A stretch of 64,000 bases of DNA from UBA961 sp014191195 (GCA_964204605.1 OZ123195.1:2429869-2493868); one strand, 5' to 3'. Numbered from the stretch's first letter, positions 1-9,742 are shown. Notes: a model not told the origin generated them from the sequence alone. Translations and numbers: made by a program.

Positions 1-1
1 A

Positions 2-232
2 GGAATGGGAGCAATTATATTAGATGGAGCAATTATTGAAGATGATACCATCATAGCAGCTGGAACTGTTATTAGGCCTGGAATGCATATACCAAGCGGT
101 ATAATGTGTGCTGGAATACCAGGAAAAAAAATGAGAGATATTACCGATAAAGAAAGACAAGGCTTTACAGAGCAAGCAGCTCATTATATAGAAGTGGCAA
201 AAGACTATAAACAAGTATATGGACAGATATAG
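2..232 (+). CDS. gamma-carbonic-anhydrase-like hexapeptide-repeat protein (3' end only)
   Basis: This is the C-terminal part of a left-handed beta-helix protein; the 5' end lies outside the window and the frame is open from base 2. The visible residues show the hexapeptide pattern (GAIILDGAIIEDDTIIAAGT) and the family ending IPSGIMCAGIPGKKMRDI, followed by a C-terminal helix, as in the gamma-carbonic anhydrase / YrdA family. Members are homotrimers that bind zinc between subunits, but the metal-binding histidines would lie upstream, so enzymatic activity cannot be judged. It converges on trpS with a 9-base gap. The family call is fairly secure; the function is not. Confidence 0.8.
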   Translation, partial: GMGAIILDGAIIEDDTIIAAGTVIRPGMHIPSGIMCAGIPGKKMRDITDKERQGFTEQAAHYIEVAKDYKQVYGQI

Positions 233-241
233 TGTGTAGAA

Positions 242-1267
242 TTATCGAATTGGTTCTACAAAACCGATTTTTTTATATACTTTTCTTAGTGTCTTAAAAG
301 CTTGTTTACTTGCCTTTTGTGCTCCACTTTTTAAGAGAGCAGATATTTCATCTGGATGAGATCTTAAATCATTAAATGTATTTCTGATTGGCGAGATTAA
401 TTCAACCATAGCCTTTCCAACTGCCTCTTTAAATGGTTCATACCCTAAACCTGCAAATTCAGCTTCGATATCTTTAATTGATTTGCCAGTAGCAACATGA
501 TATAATGTGATAAGATTTGAGACACCTGGTCTATTTTCTAAATCAAATACAATATCAGTACCCGAATCGGTAACTGCTCTTTTGATTTTATTCATGATAA
601 TTGCGTCTTCATCATGAAGAAAAATACAAGAATTGGAATTTGGATCTGATTTAGACATTTTTTTCCATGGTTCTTGTAAGCTCATAATGCGTGCGCCTTC
701 TTTGGCTATAAAGGGTTCTGGGACAGTAAATGTGGGAGAATACAAATGATTAAAACGTTCGGCAAGATTTCTAGTTAATTCAATATGTTGTTTTTGGTCA
801 TCTCCAACAGGAACTAAATCTGCTTGATACAAAAGGATATCTGCTGCCATTAAAACAGGATATGAAAATAATCCAACATTGATATTATCGCTGTGTTGTT
901 GTGATTTATCCTTGAATTGCGTCATTCTTTGAGCTTCGCCAAAACCAGTGAAACAATTTAATATCCAAGCTAATTGTGCATGCTCTGTAACATGTGATTG
1001 AATAAATAATGCGCTTTTTTCAGTATTTATGCCACATGCAACATACATTGCAACTACATCTAAAGAACGTCTTCGTAAATCTGCGGGAATTTGACGTGAT
1101 GTTATAGCATGCATATCAGCAACCATAAAATAACAATCATAATCTTGTTGTAATTCTACCCAATTGCGTATTGCCCCAGCATAATGGCCAATTGTTAAAT
1201 CTCCACTAGCTTGAATACCGCTTAAAATGATTTTCTTATTCTCAGTTTCTGTTATTTCTGGTTGCAT
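242..1267 (-). CDS. trpS: tryptophanyl-tRNA synthetase
   Basis: Class I aminoacyl-tRNA synthetase that charges tRNA-Trp in the cytoplasm. At 341 residues it has the usual bacterial TrpRS length. The HIGH-type signature is TIGH at residues 25-28 and the KMSKS loop is at residues 203-207 (KMSKSDPNS). The GDDQKQHIELTR segment at about 155-166 is typical of the tryptophanyl-adenylate site. The ATG start precedes the family's conserved N terminus by only about a dozen residues. It is divergent from the FAD oxidoreductase gene across about 140 bases that should hold both promoters. Confidence 0.97.
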   Translation of the reverse strand: MQPEITETENKKIILSGIQASGDLTIGHYAGAIRNWVELQQDYDCYFMVADMHAITSRQIPADLRRRSLDVVAMYVACGINTEKSALFIQSHVTEHAQLAWILNCFTGFGEAQRMTQFKDKSQQHSDNINVGLFSYPVLMAADILLYQADLVPVGDDQKQHIELTRNLAERFNHLYSPTFTVPEPFIAKEGARIMSLQEPWKKMSKSDPNSNSCIFLHDEDAIIMNKIKRAVTDSGTDIVFDLENRPGVSNLITLYHVATGKSIKDIEAEFAGLGYEPFKEAVGKAMVELISPIRNTFNDLRSHPDEISALLKSGAQKASKQAFKTLRKVYKKIGFVEPIR

Positions 1268-1410
1268 GGTATCGCTTTTACTTAAAATGATATAGCAAAT
1301 ATATGGTTTAGAAAGTATTTTTTTTAAGATCTCTTAGTTAAAGACAAAATGGAATGATAGTTGTAGGCTTTATAGCAGTTATTATGTACATAAATGAGTA
1401 GGATAAACGT

Positions 1411-2553
1411 TTGAATCAAGGTCCGATTAGTTCTTATTGGGAAAAAAGTGCTCTTTCCCAAACCGATATATGTATTATCGGAGCAGGTATTATTGGATTA
1501 TCTACTGCTATTTCTGCAGCATTAGCTTTTCCTGATAAACGTATTGTAGTATTAGAGCGTGGCCCTAGAACAATGGGCGCAACTACTAGAAATGCAGGTT
1601 TTGCTTGCTTTGGCAGTGCCTCTGAATTATTGCATGATATGGAGGTTTTAGGTGAAGATAAAGCCTTAGCAATAGCCCAACAAAGAATAAAAGGTCTTCA
1701 TATTTTAAGAAATCGATTTTCTGATGATCATATAAAATATGAAATGCATGGCGGTTATGAAATTATCAGAGAGAAAGAAATACATGTGCTTGATTCTCTT
1801 GATAGTTTGAATAAACAGATGAGTCAGATAACAGGTATAGAGTCAACATATACGGTTCTTAATCGTAGAGAGCACAGACGCTTGGGATTTGGACAATCCG
1901 TACAAGCGGTAATTTATAATCCATTAGAAGGGCAAATTCATAGTGGGTATTTGATTCAAGCTATGGAATCAAAAGCTCAATCTTTAGGAATAAGAATAGA
2001 ATATGGTAGTAATGTTCTTGATATAAAGGAAAATCAGAAAGTTTTGGATATAACTATTCAGACATTATTAGGCAAATATTCAATGATTTCTAAAGAAACA
2101 ATTGTATGTACAAATGCTTGGATCTCTGCACTAGTACCTCAGATTGATATCAAACCTGGTAGGGGACAAATCATCGTAACTTCGCCAATAGAAAATTTGT
2201 CATTTACAGGTGCTTTTCATGCAGATGAAGGCTATTATTATTTTAGAAATGTTGGAAAAAGAGTGCTACTTGGTGGTGGTAGAAATCTTGATTTTGAAGG
2301 CGAATCGACTCATGAATTTGCATCCACAGAAATCATACAACATGCATTATTGAAGATGTTGCAGGAGGATATACTGCCTGGAAAATCATTCAAAATAGAA
2401 TATAATTGGTCGGGCATTATGGGCTTTAGTAAAGATAAACAGTCTATTGTACAAAGAGTATCTCCTCATTGTATCATTGCATTTGGATGTAATGGAATGG
2501 GTATTGCTTTAGGTAGTTTAATAGGTGAACAAGTAATTGAATTATTATCGTAA
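1411..2553 (+). CDS. FAD-dependent amino-acid-oxidase-family oxidoreductase
   Basis: A DAO-superfamily flavoenzyme (glycine oxidase / DadA-like fold) of 380 residues. The dinucleotide-binding motif GAGIIG is at residues 24-29, followed by an acidic end of beta-2 (VVLERG) and the RNAGFACFG segment that contacts FAD in this family. The C terminus carries the second FAD-contact stretch (CNGMGIALGS). The start is TTG, because the nearby ATG at 1394 hits a stop at once; GTAGGA lies eight bases upstream of the TTG. The substrate is probably an amine or amino acid but cannot be read from the sequence. It is six bases from the AEC transporter gene, so co-transcription is likely. Confidence 0.85.
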   Translation: MNQGPISSYWEKSALSQTDICIIGAGIIGLSTAISAALAFPDKRIVVLERGPRTMGATTRNAGFACFGSASELLHDMEVLGEDKALAIAQQRIKGLHILRNRFSDDHIKYEMHGGYEIIREKEIHVLDSLDSLNKQMSQITGIESTYTVLNRREHRRLGFGQSVQAVIYNPLEGQIHSGYLIQAMESKAQSLGIRIEYGSNVLDIKENQKVLDITIQTLLGKYSMISKETIVCTNAWISALVPQIDIKPGRGQIIVTSPIENLSFTGAFHADEGYYYFRNVGKRVLLGGGRNLDFEGESTHEFASTEIIQHALLKMLQEDILPGKSFKIEYNWSGIMGFSKDKQSIVQRVSPHCIIAFGCNGMGIALGSLIGEQVIELLS

Positions 2554-2559
2554 TGCACT

Positions 2560-3486
2560 ATGATATATAATGTTTTTACTAGTTTTTTTGTGTTTATAGT
2601 GCTTGGATATCTATGGCGTTATATTAAAGGCGTTCCAGATTCCCATATGCTAAGGGCTTCGATTAATAGCTTAGTTCTCTATATATTATTGCCTTTGCTT
2701 ACATTTTCGGTAATATATGCTGCCCCTTTACATAATGAATCATGGAAAATACCTTTTATTGCAGTTCTTGTAACATTGGGATGTATTGGGTTTTCTGTAA
2801 GTATCTATGTACTGATAAAAAAAATATGGCCAGATTTGTTATCAGATAAGTCAATTGGCGCTTTAGTTCTAGGAGCTTCTTGGTGTAATGCTACATATCT
2901 TGGTTATCCGATAGTAACAGGAATACTTGGTAAGCAATATGGATCAATTCCATTGATTTATGATTTACTAGCATTAACACCTTTATTATGGATTATTGGT
3001 GCAATGATTGCTGGGTATTATTCAGATGATACAAGCAGTTTCAAGAAAAGATATATTTCTGGAATAAAAAGAATACTAGGATTGCCTCCATTATATGCAC
3101 TTTTAGCAGCTATTCTTTGTAAAGTATTGGATATTGACATTCATCCAAATATATTGAAAACATGTTCAATAGCAGGTAATGCAGTTCCACCATTAATGAT
3201 GATATCTGTTGGTATGGCATTGAATATCCCAAAGCTGAATTCGATAGTATTAATACTTCCTGCTGCTATAATTCGATTAGCAGTTGGCCCATTGATTGCA
3301 TATGGACTTATCCATGTTTTGCATATTCAGGAACCATTATCAAAAGCCATAATGTTGGAATCTGGTATGCCTACAATGGTATTAACATTGGTAATAGCCC
3401 AAGAATATACATTAGACACAAATATTTTGGCACAATTAATAGCCTTATCTACATTGTTATCAATATTTTCATTGTCATTAATATAG
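2560..3486 (+). CDS. AEC-family (auxin efflux carrier) permease
   Basis: An integral inner-membrane protein of 308 residues with about ten hydrophobic segments along its whole length. The AEC/PIN-type pattern is visible: an N-terminal half ending in the LGASWCNATYLGYPIV segment and a C-terminal half with GNAVPPLMMISVGMAL and LESGMPTMVLTLVIA, which resemble the crossover regions of the family. Family members move organic acids or similar anions; no substrate can be assigned here. It starts six bases after the FAD oxidoreductase and is followed after 31 bases by an S41 protease, so the three genes look like one transcription unit. Confidence 0.88.
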   Translation: MIYNVFTSFFVFIVLGYLWRYIKGVPDSHMLRASINSLVLYILLPLLTFSVIYAAPLHNESWKIPFIAVLVTLGCIGFSVSIYVLIKKIWPDLLSDKSIGALVLGASWCNATYLGYPIVTGILGKQYGSIPLIYDLLALTPLLWIIGAMIAGYYSDDTSSFKKRYISGIKRILGLPPLYALLAAILCKVLDIDIHPNILKTCSIAGNAVPPLMMISVGMALNIPKLNSIVLILPAAIIRLAVGPLIAYGLIHVLHIQEPLSKAIMLESGMPTMVLTLVIAQEYTLDTNILAQLIALSTLLSIFSLSLI

Positions 3487-3517
3487 TTGGTTTTTTTTAG
3501 ATACTTTTCATTGCTTC

Positions 3518-5179
3518 ATGCGAAAATCACTTATCATATTATCGATTATACTAATTATTGGTTTAATTGGACTTGCTTCTTTTAAAACTCCAGACCAATC
3601 GATGTTCTTAAAAATATCGCAAGCTTTGGAGTTATATGGTTCGGTTTTTAAAGAAGTTACATTACACTATGTAGATGAAATAGACCCTCTGCGCATTGTT
3701 AAGAATAGCACAAAAGCAATATTAGAAGATTTAGATCCATATTCTGAAGTTTTAGAAAATAATGAAGGCGATGATTATGAATTATTAACTACAAATTCCT
3801 ATGCAGGCTTTGGAATGGTAGTTGGTATCATGAATGGAAAATTAACGATAGCTGAATTATATGATGGTTATTCCGCCAAAAGAAGCGGCATGAGGTCTGG
3901 GGATCATATTCTTATGATAGACTCATTGCATGTTCTTTATGATACTACAAATATCATAAGAAAATTTACACGAGGTCCAATTGGCGGAAAAGTAAGAATT
4001 GCTTTATTAAGGGATGGCCGGCAAGATACAATACGATTAACTTTAGTAAGAGAATCAATAAAAATTCAATCTTTGGGGTATTCTGGCTTTATTAACGATA
4101 GTATTGGATATATACATATTCAAAGATTTTCAACTTCGACACCCGATGAAGTAAAAAGAACTGTGATGTCCTTTAGAAGAAAAAATCCTCGATTAGCAGG
4201 AATCATTATAGATGTAAGAGATAATCCAGGTGGCTTATTAGAATCAGCAGTAGGTGTTTGTGATATATTCTTACCGCAAAATTCTCCGATAGTTCTCACT
4301 AAAGGAAGAACCAGAGATGATGAAAGAGTATACACATCCCAATCAGTACCAATTGAACCAGAAATTCCAGTTTCTATCATAATTAATGGTGAAAGTGCAA
4401 GTGCCAGTGAAGTTTTAGCAGGAGCTTTTCAGGATTTAGATAGAGGCATAATTATAGGTGAACAGTCTTATGGTAAAGGTTTAGTACAAAGTATTCTTAA
4501 TCTTCCGGGCGAAACAGCCTTAAAATTAACAACTGCTAGATATTATACTCCATCAGGAAGATGTATACAAAAATTGGTATCTAAAAGTGAAATATCTGAT
4601 AGTGTTACAGCAGAAAAAGATGCAGTCTTTTATACTAAGTCTGGGCGTATCGTGAAGGCTAGACATGGTATTGCACCTGATACAAATGTAATTTCTCATA
4701 ATTCTCACCCTATAATAAAAGCTTTAGATAAACAGAATGTATTTTTTAGATTTGCTTCTTTATATTGTTCTTCTTTAGATAGTTTGCCAGCTAATTGGCA
4801 AGCCAAAGAAATTGACTTTGCAAAATTTATAAAGTGGTTAAGTAATCAATCAACAATTATTTTTCCAGAGCCATATGCTTCGCTGAATACATCTATATTT
4901 CTAGCTCAACAAAATGGTTATTCAAAACAATATGTTAAGTCAATAGAAAATATCAAGACTTTTGCCGCAAAGGATATTAAAAAGTCTTTACTAAAAGGTA
5001 AAAAAGAAGTGCTTGAATTATTATCAGAACAAATTCTGAGTAGATTTCTTTCTGAAAAAAAAATGGGTGAATTTAAAGTGGAAAAAGATGCATTATTAAA
5101 AAAGACAGCACTTCTTTTAAGTTCCGAACATTATAAACAGTTGCTTCATTCCAAAACAGTTATACATGGTTCCCATTAA
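3518..5179 (+). CDS. S41-family C-terminal processing peptidase
   Basis: A 553-residue periplasmic serine protease of the CtpA/Prc family. An N-terminal hydrophobic segment (residues 4-22) acts as signal anchor. A PDZ domain (about 95-170) precedes the catalytic domain. The Ser-Lys dyad is visible as Ser295 in GESASASE and Lys320 in GEQSYGKG, at the 25-residue spacing known from Prc. The C-terminal region of about 170 residues is helical and poor in recognisable motifs. Such proteases trim C termini of exported proteins; the two downstream outer-membrane proteins are possible clients, but only by proximity. Confidence 0.93.
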   Translation: MRKSLIILSIILIIGLIGLASFKTPDQSMFLKISQALELYGSVFKEVTLHYVDEIDPLRIVKNSTKAILEDLDPYSEVLENNEGDDYELLTTNSYAGFGMVVGIMNGKLTIAELYDGYSAKRSGMRSGDHILMIDSLHVLYDTTNIIRKFTRGPIGGKVRIALLRDGRQDTIRLTLVRESIKIQSLGYSGFINDSIGYIHIQRFSTSTPDEVKRTVMSFRRKNPRLAGIIIDVRDNPGGLLESAVGVCDIFLPQNSPIVLTKGRTRDDERVYTSQSVPIEPEIPVSIIINGESASASEVLAGAFQDLDRGIIIGEQSYGKGLVQSILNLPGETALKLTTARYYTPSGRCIQKLVSKSEISDSVTAEKDAVFYTKSGRIVKARHGIAPDTNVISHNSHPIIKALDKQNVFFRFASLYCSSLDSLPANWQAKEIDFAKFIKWLSNQSTIIFPEPYASLNTSIFLAQQNGYSKQYVKSIENIKTFAAKDIKKSLLKGKKEVLELLSEQILSRFLSEKKMGEFKVEKDALLKKTALLLSSEHYKQLLHSKTVIHGSH

Positions 5180-5232
5180 TATACATATGCAATTAATGTA
5201 TATAATACATATTATAGTTGTGTGAATTGTTT

Positions 5233-5261
5233 TTGGCAAGAAGTTTGCTGTTTATTATAAA
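5233..5261 (+). promoter_or_regulatory. candidate sigma70-like promoter for the first barrel-OmpA gene
   Basis: TTGGCA at 5233-5238 and TATAAA at 5256-5261 are separated by 17 bases and lie 28 bases before the ATG at 5289. The match to a vegetative promoter is good, but chance matches are frequent in such AT-rich DNA and there is no expression evidence. Confidence 0.4.
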
Positions 5262-5288
5262 GTTGTACAATGAACTAGAGATATATTT

Positions 5289-6893
5289 ATGAACAAGTGG
5301 ATTATTAGACTACTTGGATGCTTTTTATTTAGCATATTTTCTCTTCAAATATCTAAAGCACAGTTTATTCCTGACAGATTTACTAATCGCAGGATGAACT
5401 TGATGAACGATGCTACTTCTGTAGGATGGAATCCAGCTTTATTAGGATTAGTTAACAGAACAGATGCTGTTTTGGTAATTCCTTATGACCGCTCATTTCA
5501 ATCAACAAGAATGATTGGTGGTTTTATTTCTAGCGATGGAGTTTCTGTTGGTTTTACTTCCGGTAGAGATTCTACTATTGACCAACCTTCTGAGCCATTT
5601 AGCTTTTATGGCGGAATGGGAGTTAAAATTCCTAAATATAATGGGTGGATTGGGGCATCATTTAGATACTCAGAGTTTGGTGGTAGAACAGTTAGGTATA
5701 TGGGGTCATTGATGTATAATCCCATTCCAAAGTTTTACTTGTCTCTAGGCATTACTAATATGTATTCTGTTGATACAAAAAATCATGTGTATTCTTTAAC
5801 AAGTTCTTATTCTCCATTAGATTGGATTACTCTTCATGGAAGATTGCAGTTCTGTCCAGATTCTGCGATTCTATATAATAAAGCTTATGCAAGTGAATTA
5901 GGAATAAGCACTTCGTTTAATAATAAACAAATAGTTGCATCATTTTCTACAATTCCAGAAGCAAGGCAGGCAAGATTTGGACTTGAGATCGCATTCGATG
6001 TGCTATCTCTAGGATCATTAAATGAAGCTTCTACTGTTAATTCACCAGATAGACGTTTTTCAGGTGGTAATGTTCTTTTGCGGATAAATCATGATTCTTT
6101 GTGGTCTGTAAATCATTATAGAGAACCTACCCCACCAATACCTGCATGTAAAATTGATAAATCATGCTGTGAAATGAATGTTCATGATATTCATCACTGT
6201 ATTAAAAATCCTTGTGAGAATTGTCCAAAACTTAAAAGTTCTTGTTTGGCAGGACGCCCTGCTTGTTGTCAATCTGTAAAGCATTGTCAACATTGTATAT
6301 GTTTATGTTGTCCTGGTTGTTCTTCTTGTTCAGGATGCTCTTGTTCTCCATCTCAAATTATTATCAATAATGGTAGTGGCAATGGAAATGGATCAGGTGG
6401 ATCTGGCGGTGGTGGTGCAAGCGGTTCAGGTAAATCTACACCTGCACCTGCGCCAAGTAAACCAGCTGAACCTTCGGAAGAGCCTGCTCCAATACCAGAA
6501 GAACCTTCTGAACCACCATTCCCAGAGGTATCAGATAAGCAAAGTTCTTCTAAACTATTTTCATTGAAATCTGTATTTTTTGATTCAGCAAAATGGGATT
6601 TACGTCCAGAAAGTACCGAAGAATTAACCAGACTGTATGAGTATTTAGAAGAAAATCCAGATTTATCGATACAGATAAATGCCCATACTGATAATGTTGG
6701 ATCTAATAAAGCAAATCAAAAATTATCACAACAAAGATCACAGTCTGTAGTGGAGTTTTTGATAGAAATGGGTATTGATTCATCTCGATTAGAAGCAAAA
6801 GGATTTGGAGAAGAATATCCAATTGCACCAAATGATTCTGATGAAGGAAGACAAGAAAATAGGCGGGTAGAATTTATGACAAAAAATATTTGA
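5289..6893 (+). CDS. FadL/PorV-like barrel with cysteine-rich insert and C-terminal OmpA domain
   Basis: A 534-residue outer-membrane protein. A signal peptide (about residues 1-24, ending SKAQ) is followed by a beta-barrel-like region to about residue 275, whose opening (NDATSVGWNPALLG) resembles FadL/PorV-type barrels. Residues 287-352 contain 18 cysteines, including CxxC pairs at 309/312, 333/336, 338/341, 341/344, 344/347 and 347/350, plus five histidines. Then come a Gly/Ser-rich stretch (about 358-381) and a Pro/Glu-rich linker. Residues about 425-534 form an OmpA-like peptidoglycan-binding domain (INAHTDNVGS, GFGEEYPIAPNDSDEGRQEN). The next gene is a paralogue. The family parts are clear; the cysteine segment has no match I know. 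Confidence 0.85.
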   Translation: MNKWIIRLLGCFLFSIFSLQISKAQFIPDRFTNRRMNLMNDATSVGWNPALLGLVNRTDAVLVIPYDRSFQSTRMIGGFISSDGVSVGFTSGRDSTIDQPSEPFSFYGGMGVKIPKYNGWIGASFRYSEFGGRTVRYMGSLMYNPIPKFYLSLGITNMYSVDTKNHVYSLTSSYSPLDWITLHGRLQFCPDSAILYNKAYASELGISTSFNNKQIVASFSTIPEARQARFGLEIAFDVLSLGSLNEASTVNSPDRRFSGGNVLLRINHDSLWSVNHYREPTPPIPACKIDKSCCEMNVHDIHHCIKNPCENCPKLKSSCLAGRPACCQSVKHCQHCICLCCPGCSSCSGCSCSPSQIIINNGSGNGNGSGGSGGGGASGSGKSTPAPAPSKPAEPSEEPAPIPEEPSEPPFPEVSDKQSSSKLFSLKSVFFDSAKWDLRPESTEELTRLYEYLEENPDLSIQINAHTDNVGSNKANQKLSQQRSQSVVEFLIEMGIDSSRLEAKGFGEEYPIAPNDSDEGRQENRRVEFMTKNI

Positions 6894-6977
6894 TAGATCG
6901 AAAAATAATAACAATGTATCTATTTATTGTACTTTCTTAATTTAGGGAAAAGTAAGTATAAATAAAGTGGATGACTG

Positions 6978-9665
6978 ATGAATGTACTCAATATAATTGC
7001 TCTCATAGTATTATCCTTTACGTTTAATCTTAATGCTCAATTTTCTGCTGATTATACTTCAAATCGAAAATTGGGATTATTAAATGATGCTGGAGCAGTT
7101 GCTTGGAACCCTGCCTTGCTTGGAGTTATTTCTGGGGTAGATGTATTGGGCGCTGTGCCATTAGATGCATCTTTTGGAAAAGTACATGGATATGCGGGGT
7201 TTATTAAAATTGGTAATTATGCTTTTGGCTTAGAAAAACCTTCAGAAACTCTGTCTATTTCAAACCCTACTAGCGCCTTTGCTGGATTTGGATTACCCAT
7301 TCAATCAGATCATCTATGGATTGGTGGAAGTATAAAATATACTGAATCAAAAAGTAATCCTATTCGATTCTCAGCTTCAGCTTTATTCTCACCTTCAATC
7401 GATCTTTTTGCTTCGCTAGGTATAGATAATACAACTACACCATTACAAAGTCAAAATATTATCACTGCAATGGGTGCATTTGCACCATTACATTGGCTTA
7501 CTGTTCATGCTAGATTGCAATATTGTGCTGATTCTGCTCTTTTTCTTGGTAATGCGATTAATACTGAAATTGGGGCTAGTGCCAATCTTATTCAAGAACA
7601 TATCATTGGCTCTTTAACAATCAATCCAATTCGTAAAGTATTGCGTATTGGGGCTGAAATTACATTTGGCTTTGTATCAACTGGAATTATTCCATCAATT
7701 GGGTCTGGAGTAGATGAACAGTCAGCTTCGACAGCTCTTTTTAGACTCAATTTTTCAAAAATGCCGTCAATATCTGCGCTTAAACAAAAAGATATTTCCC
7801 TATCCGATATAAGGTCTGTTGATGCTATGTGCTCGTCTTCTGCATTTGAATGGCAGTCAACACATTCTGAATCTCCAGAATATATAGTGAATGCGATGAA
7901 AAATCATGGTGGTGATTATACTGCTATGGCTGATACTTTGACGCATTTATCACAAAACCCAGCTTATCTGTATGATTCAATTTTTAATAAATTCTATGCA
8001 AAATATCAAAGAAATACTCTTGTTTCTGGCACATCACAATATATTATCGCAGCAAAAAAACCAGAATTGAAAATCCTGTCTATAAAACCTGATAGTATGC
8101 ACAATCAAGATATCTTGATGAGTGTGAAGATTGTCAATGATAAAGGCGATCAAGTTCAAGGAATTCTTCAATCTGATTTTGTGATTACAGATAAAAAATA
8201 TGAGATACTATCTATAGAAGAAAAAAAGGAAGATATAATTGTCCCAATAGATTATATGATTGTAATGGATTGTTCAGGAAGCATGAGCAAGAAAATTAAG
8301 GATGTGAGAAAAAATGTAGTGTTATTTGCTAAAACATTAAAAACTGCAGGAATTGATTTTCGAATTGGGGGAATTTTATATGGAGAAGAAATCATCAGTT
8401 CTTTACAACCAACAAGTGATATTCAGGAATTTCTGACTTTTTTTGAAGATGCAGATGCGATTGGTAATGATGAAATTACATCAACAGCTATTATGAAAGC
8501 AACTGAAATGCTGTTTCGTCCAAATGCCAAAAGAAATATTATAGTATTAACAGATGATTGCTGTATTCAAGATAATGCACATCTCTCAGAAATACAGGTT
8601 TTGTCTGCACTATGGAAACATGGATGCAGTTTGTATTCTCTGATTAATAAAGAGAATAATAATAGTGGTATAGTGACAAGGCTAAGTTTAGGAAAAGAAT
8701 ATAGTATTAATCAGCCTTTTATCGATGTTCTTAAAGATGTGTCAAAAGAACAAGATATACGCTATATGGTTAGATTAAGGCCAGTTCCTCGTGATATATA
8801 TGTGAAAGGTAAAGTTATTGATGAGTCTGGGTCTCTTATTCAAGGCGCTGTCTCTGTGCAAGGTTTGCAGCAACAATTAACAATGAATCAAGGTGAATTT
8901 ATTATTGAAGCTACACATCTTAACACTTTATATCTGACCTTGCATTCCAAAGGATATGAAAGTAAACAATGTAGTATTCCTATTATAAGGCAGGCTGAAT
9001 CAGATACAATTGCTGTAGAATATTCATTAATACCATTAGGAAAATTTATCAAAGGGCGAATTCTTGATCAAAGTGGAAATGCACATTCTGGTAATATTCT
9101 TATTGAAAATGATATTGATTTACAAGTGATTAGTAATACAAAGACAGATGATCAAGGGTCGTATTTTTGTAGAATTCCAGATAAAGGTATATATAGAATG
9201 ACACCTAATACACAAAATTTTATAGCACATCCTATTGTATTATCTGCTTTGGAAGTACAGAGAGGCGATACATTACAAAAAGATATAATGATTTCATCGA
9301 TTGAACAAGCCACGGAGTCCGGGACACGCTTTAGTTTAAAAAATATCTTTTTTGAATCGAAACAATGGTCATTAAAACCTGAAAGTACACTTGAATTAGA
9401 AAAGCTATTAGCATTTATGGTAGATAATCCAAGTGTTTCGATAGAAATTAGTGCTCATACTGATGCTATTGGAAAAACTAATGATAATGCATTATTATCT
9501 AGTAAAAGGGCAGAAGCAGTTCTAGAATATCTGGTTCAAAGAGGAATTAATAAATATAGATTATATGCCATTGGTTATGGAGAATCTTTGCCAATTGCAA
9601 GTAATGACGAAGAAAATGGAAGAGAAAAAAATCGTCGGGTAGAATTTACACTTATCAAAAAATAA
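6978..9665 (+). CDS. FadL/PorV-like barrel with VWA and carboxypeptidase-regulatory-like insert and OmpA domain
   Basis: An 895-residue paralogue of the preceding gene. Signal peptide (about 1-20, ending LNAQ), then a barrel-like region of about 260 residues starting NDAGAVAWNPALLG, aligning by eye with its neighbour. The middle is different: a VWA domain at about 420-600 with an intact MIDAS start D431-C-S433-G-S435 and a later LTDD; then two carboxypeptidase-regulatory-like beta repeats (about 612-690 and 692-770, both opening as GKVIDESG / GRILDQSG). The C terminus (about 785-895) is an OmpA domain (ISAHTDAIGK, GYGESLPIASNDEENGREKN). The VWA domain suggests metal-dependent protein binding at the surface or in the periplasm. 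Confidence 0.88.
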   Translation: MNVLNIIALIVLSFTFNLNAQFSADYTSNRKLGLLNDAGAVAWNPALLGVISGVDVLGAVPLDASFGKVHGYAGFIKIGNYAFGLEKPSETLSISNPTSAFAGFGLPIQSDHLWIGGSIKYTESKSNPIRFSASALFSPSIDLFASLGIDNTTTPLQSQNIITAMGAFAPLHWLTVHARLQYCADSALFLGNAINTEIGASANLIQEHIIGSLTINPIRKVLRIGAEITFGFVSTGIIPSIGSGVDEQSASTALFRLNFSKMPSISALKQKDISLSDIRSVDAMCSSSAFEWQSTHSESPEYIVNAMKNHGGDYTAMADTLTHLSQNPAYLYDSIFNKFYAKYQRNTLVSGTSQYIIAAKKPELKILSIKPDSMHNQDILMSVKIVNDKGDQVQGILQSDFVITDKKYEILSIEEKKEDIIVPIDYMIVMDCSGSMSKKIKDVRKNVVLFAKTLKTAGIDFRIGGILYGEEIISSLQPTSDIQEFLTFFEDADAIGNDEITSTAIMKATEMLFRPNAKRNIIVLTDDCCIQDNAHLSEIQVLSALWKHGCSLYSLINKENNNSGIVTRLSLGKEYSINQPFIDVLKDVSKEQDIRYMVRLRPVPRDIYVKGKVIDESGSLIQGAVSVQGLQQQLTMNQGEFIIEATHLNTLYLTLHSKGYESKQCSIPIIRQAESDTIAVEYSLIPLGKFIKGRILDQSGNAHSGNILIENDIDLQVISNTKTDDQGSYFCRIPDKGIYRMTPNTQNFIAHPIVLSALEVQRGDTLQKDIMISSIEQATESGTRFSLKNIFFESKQWSLKPESTLELEKLLAFMVDNPSVSIEISAHTDAIGKTNDNALLSSKRAEAVLEYLVQRGINKYRLYAIGYGESLPIASNDEENGREKNRRVEFTLIKK

Positions 9666-9742
9666 AGTATATGGAACTTATTTAGTTCTATTGCAAGTTA
9701 TATTTGTTCTCAACAATTTTTTTAATTTAATGAGTTTTTTAT

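Noticed and set aside
5179..5203. ATATACAT/ATGTATAT inverted repeat after the S41 gene
   Set aside because: It is pure AT with no T tract and likely a chance repeat in AT-rich DNA.
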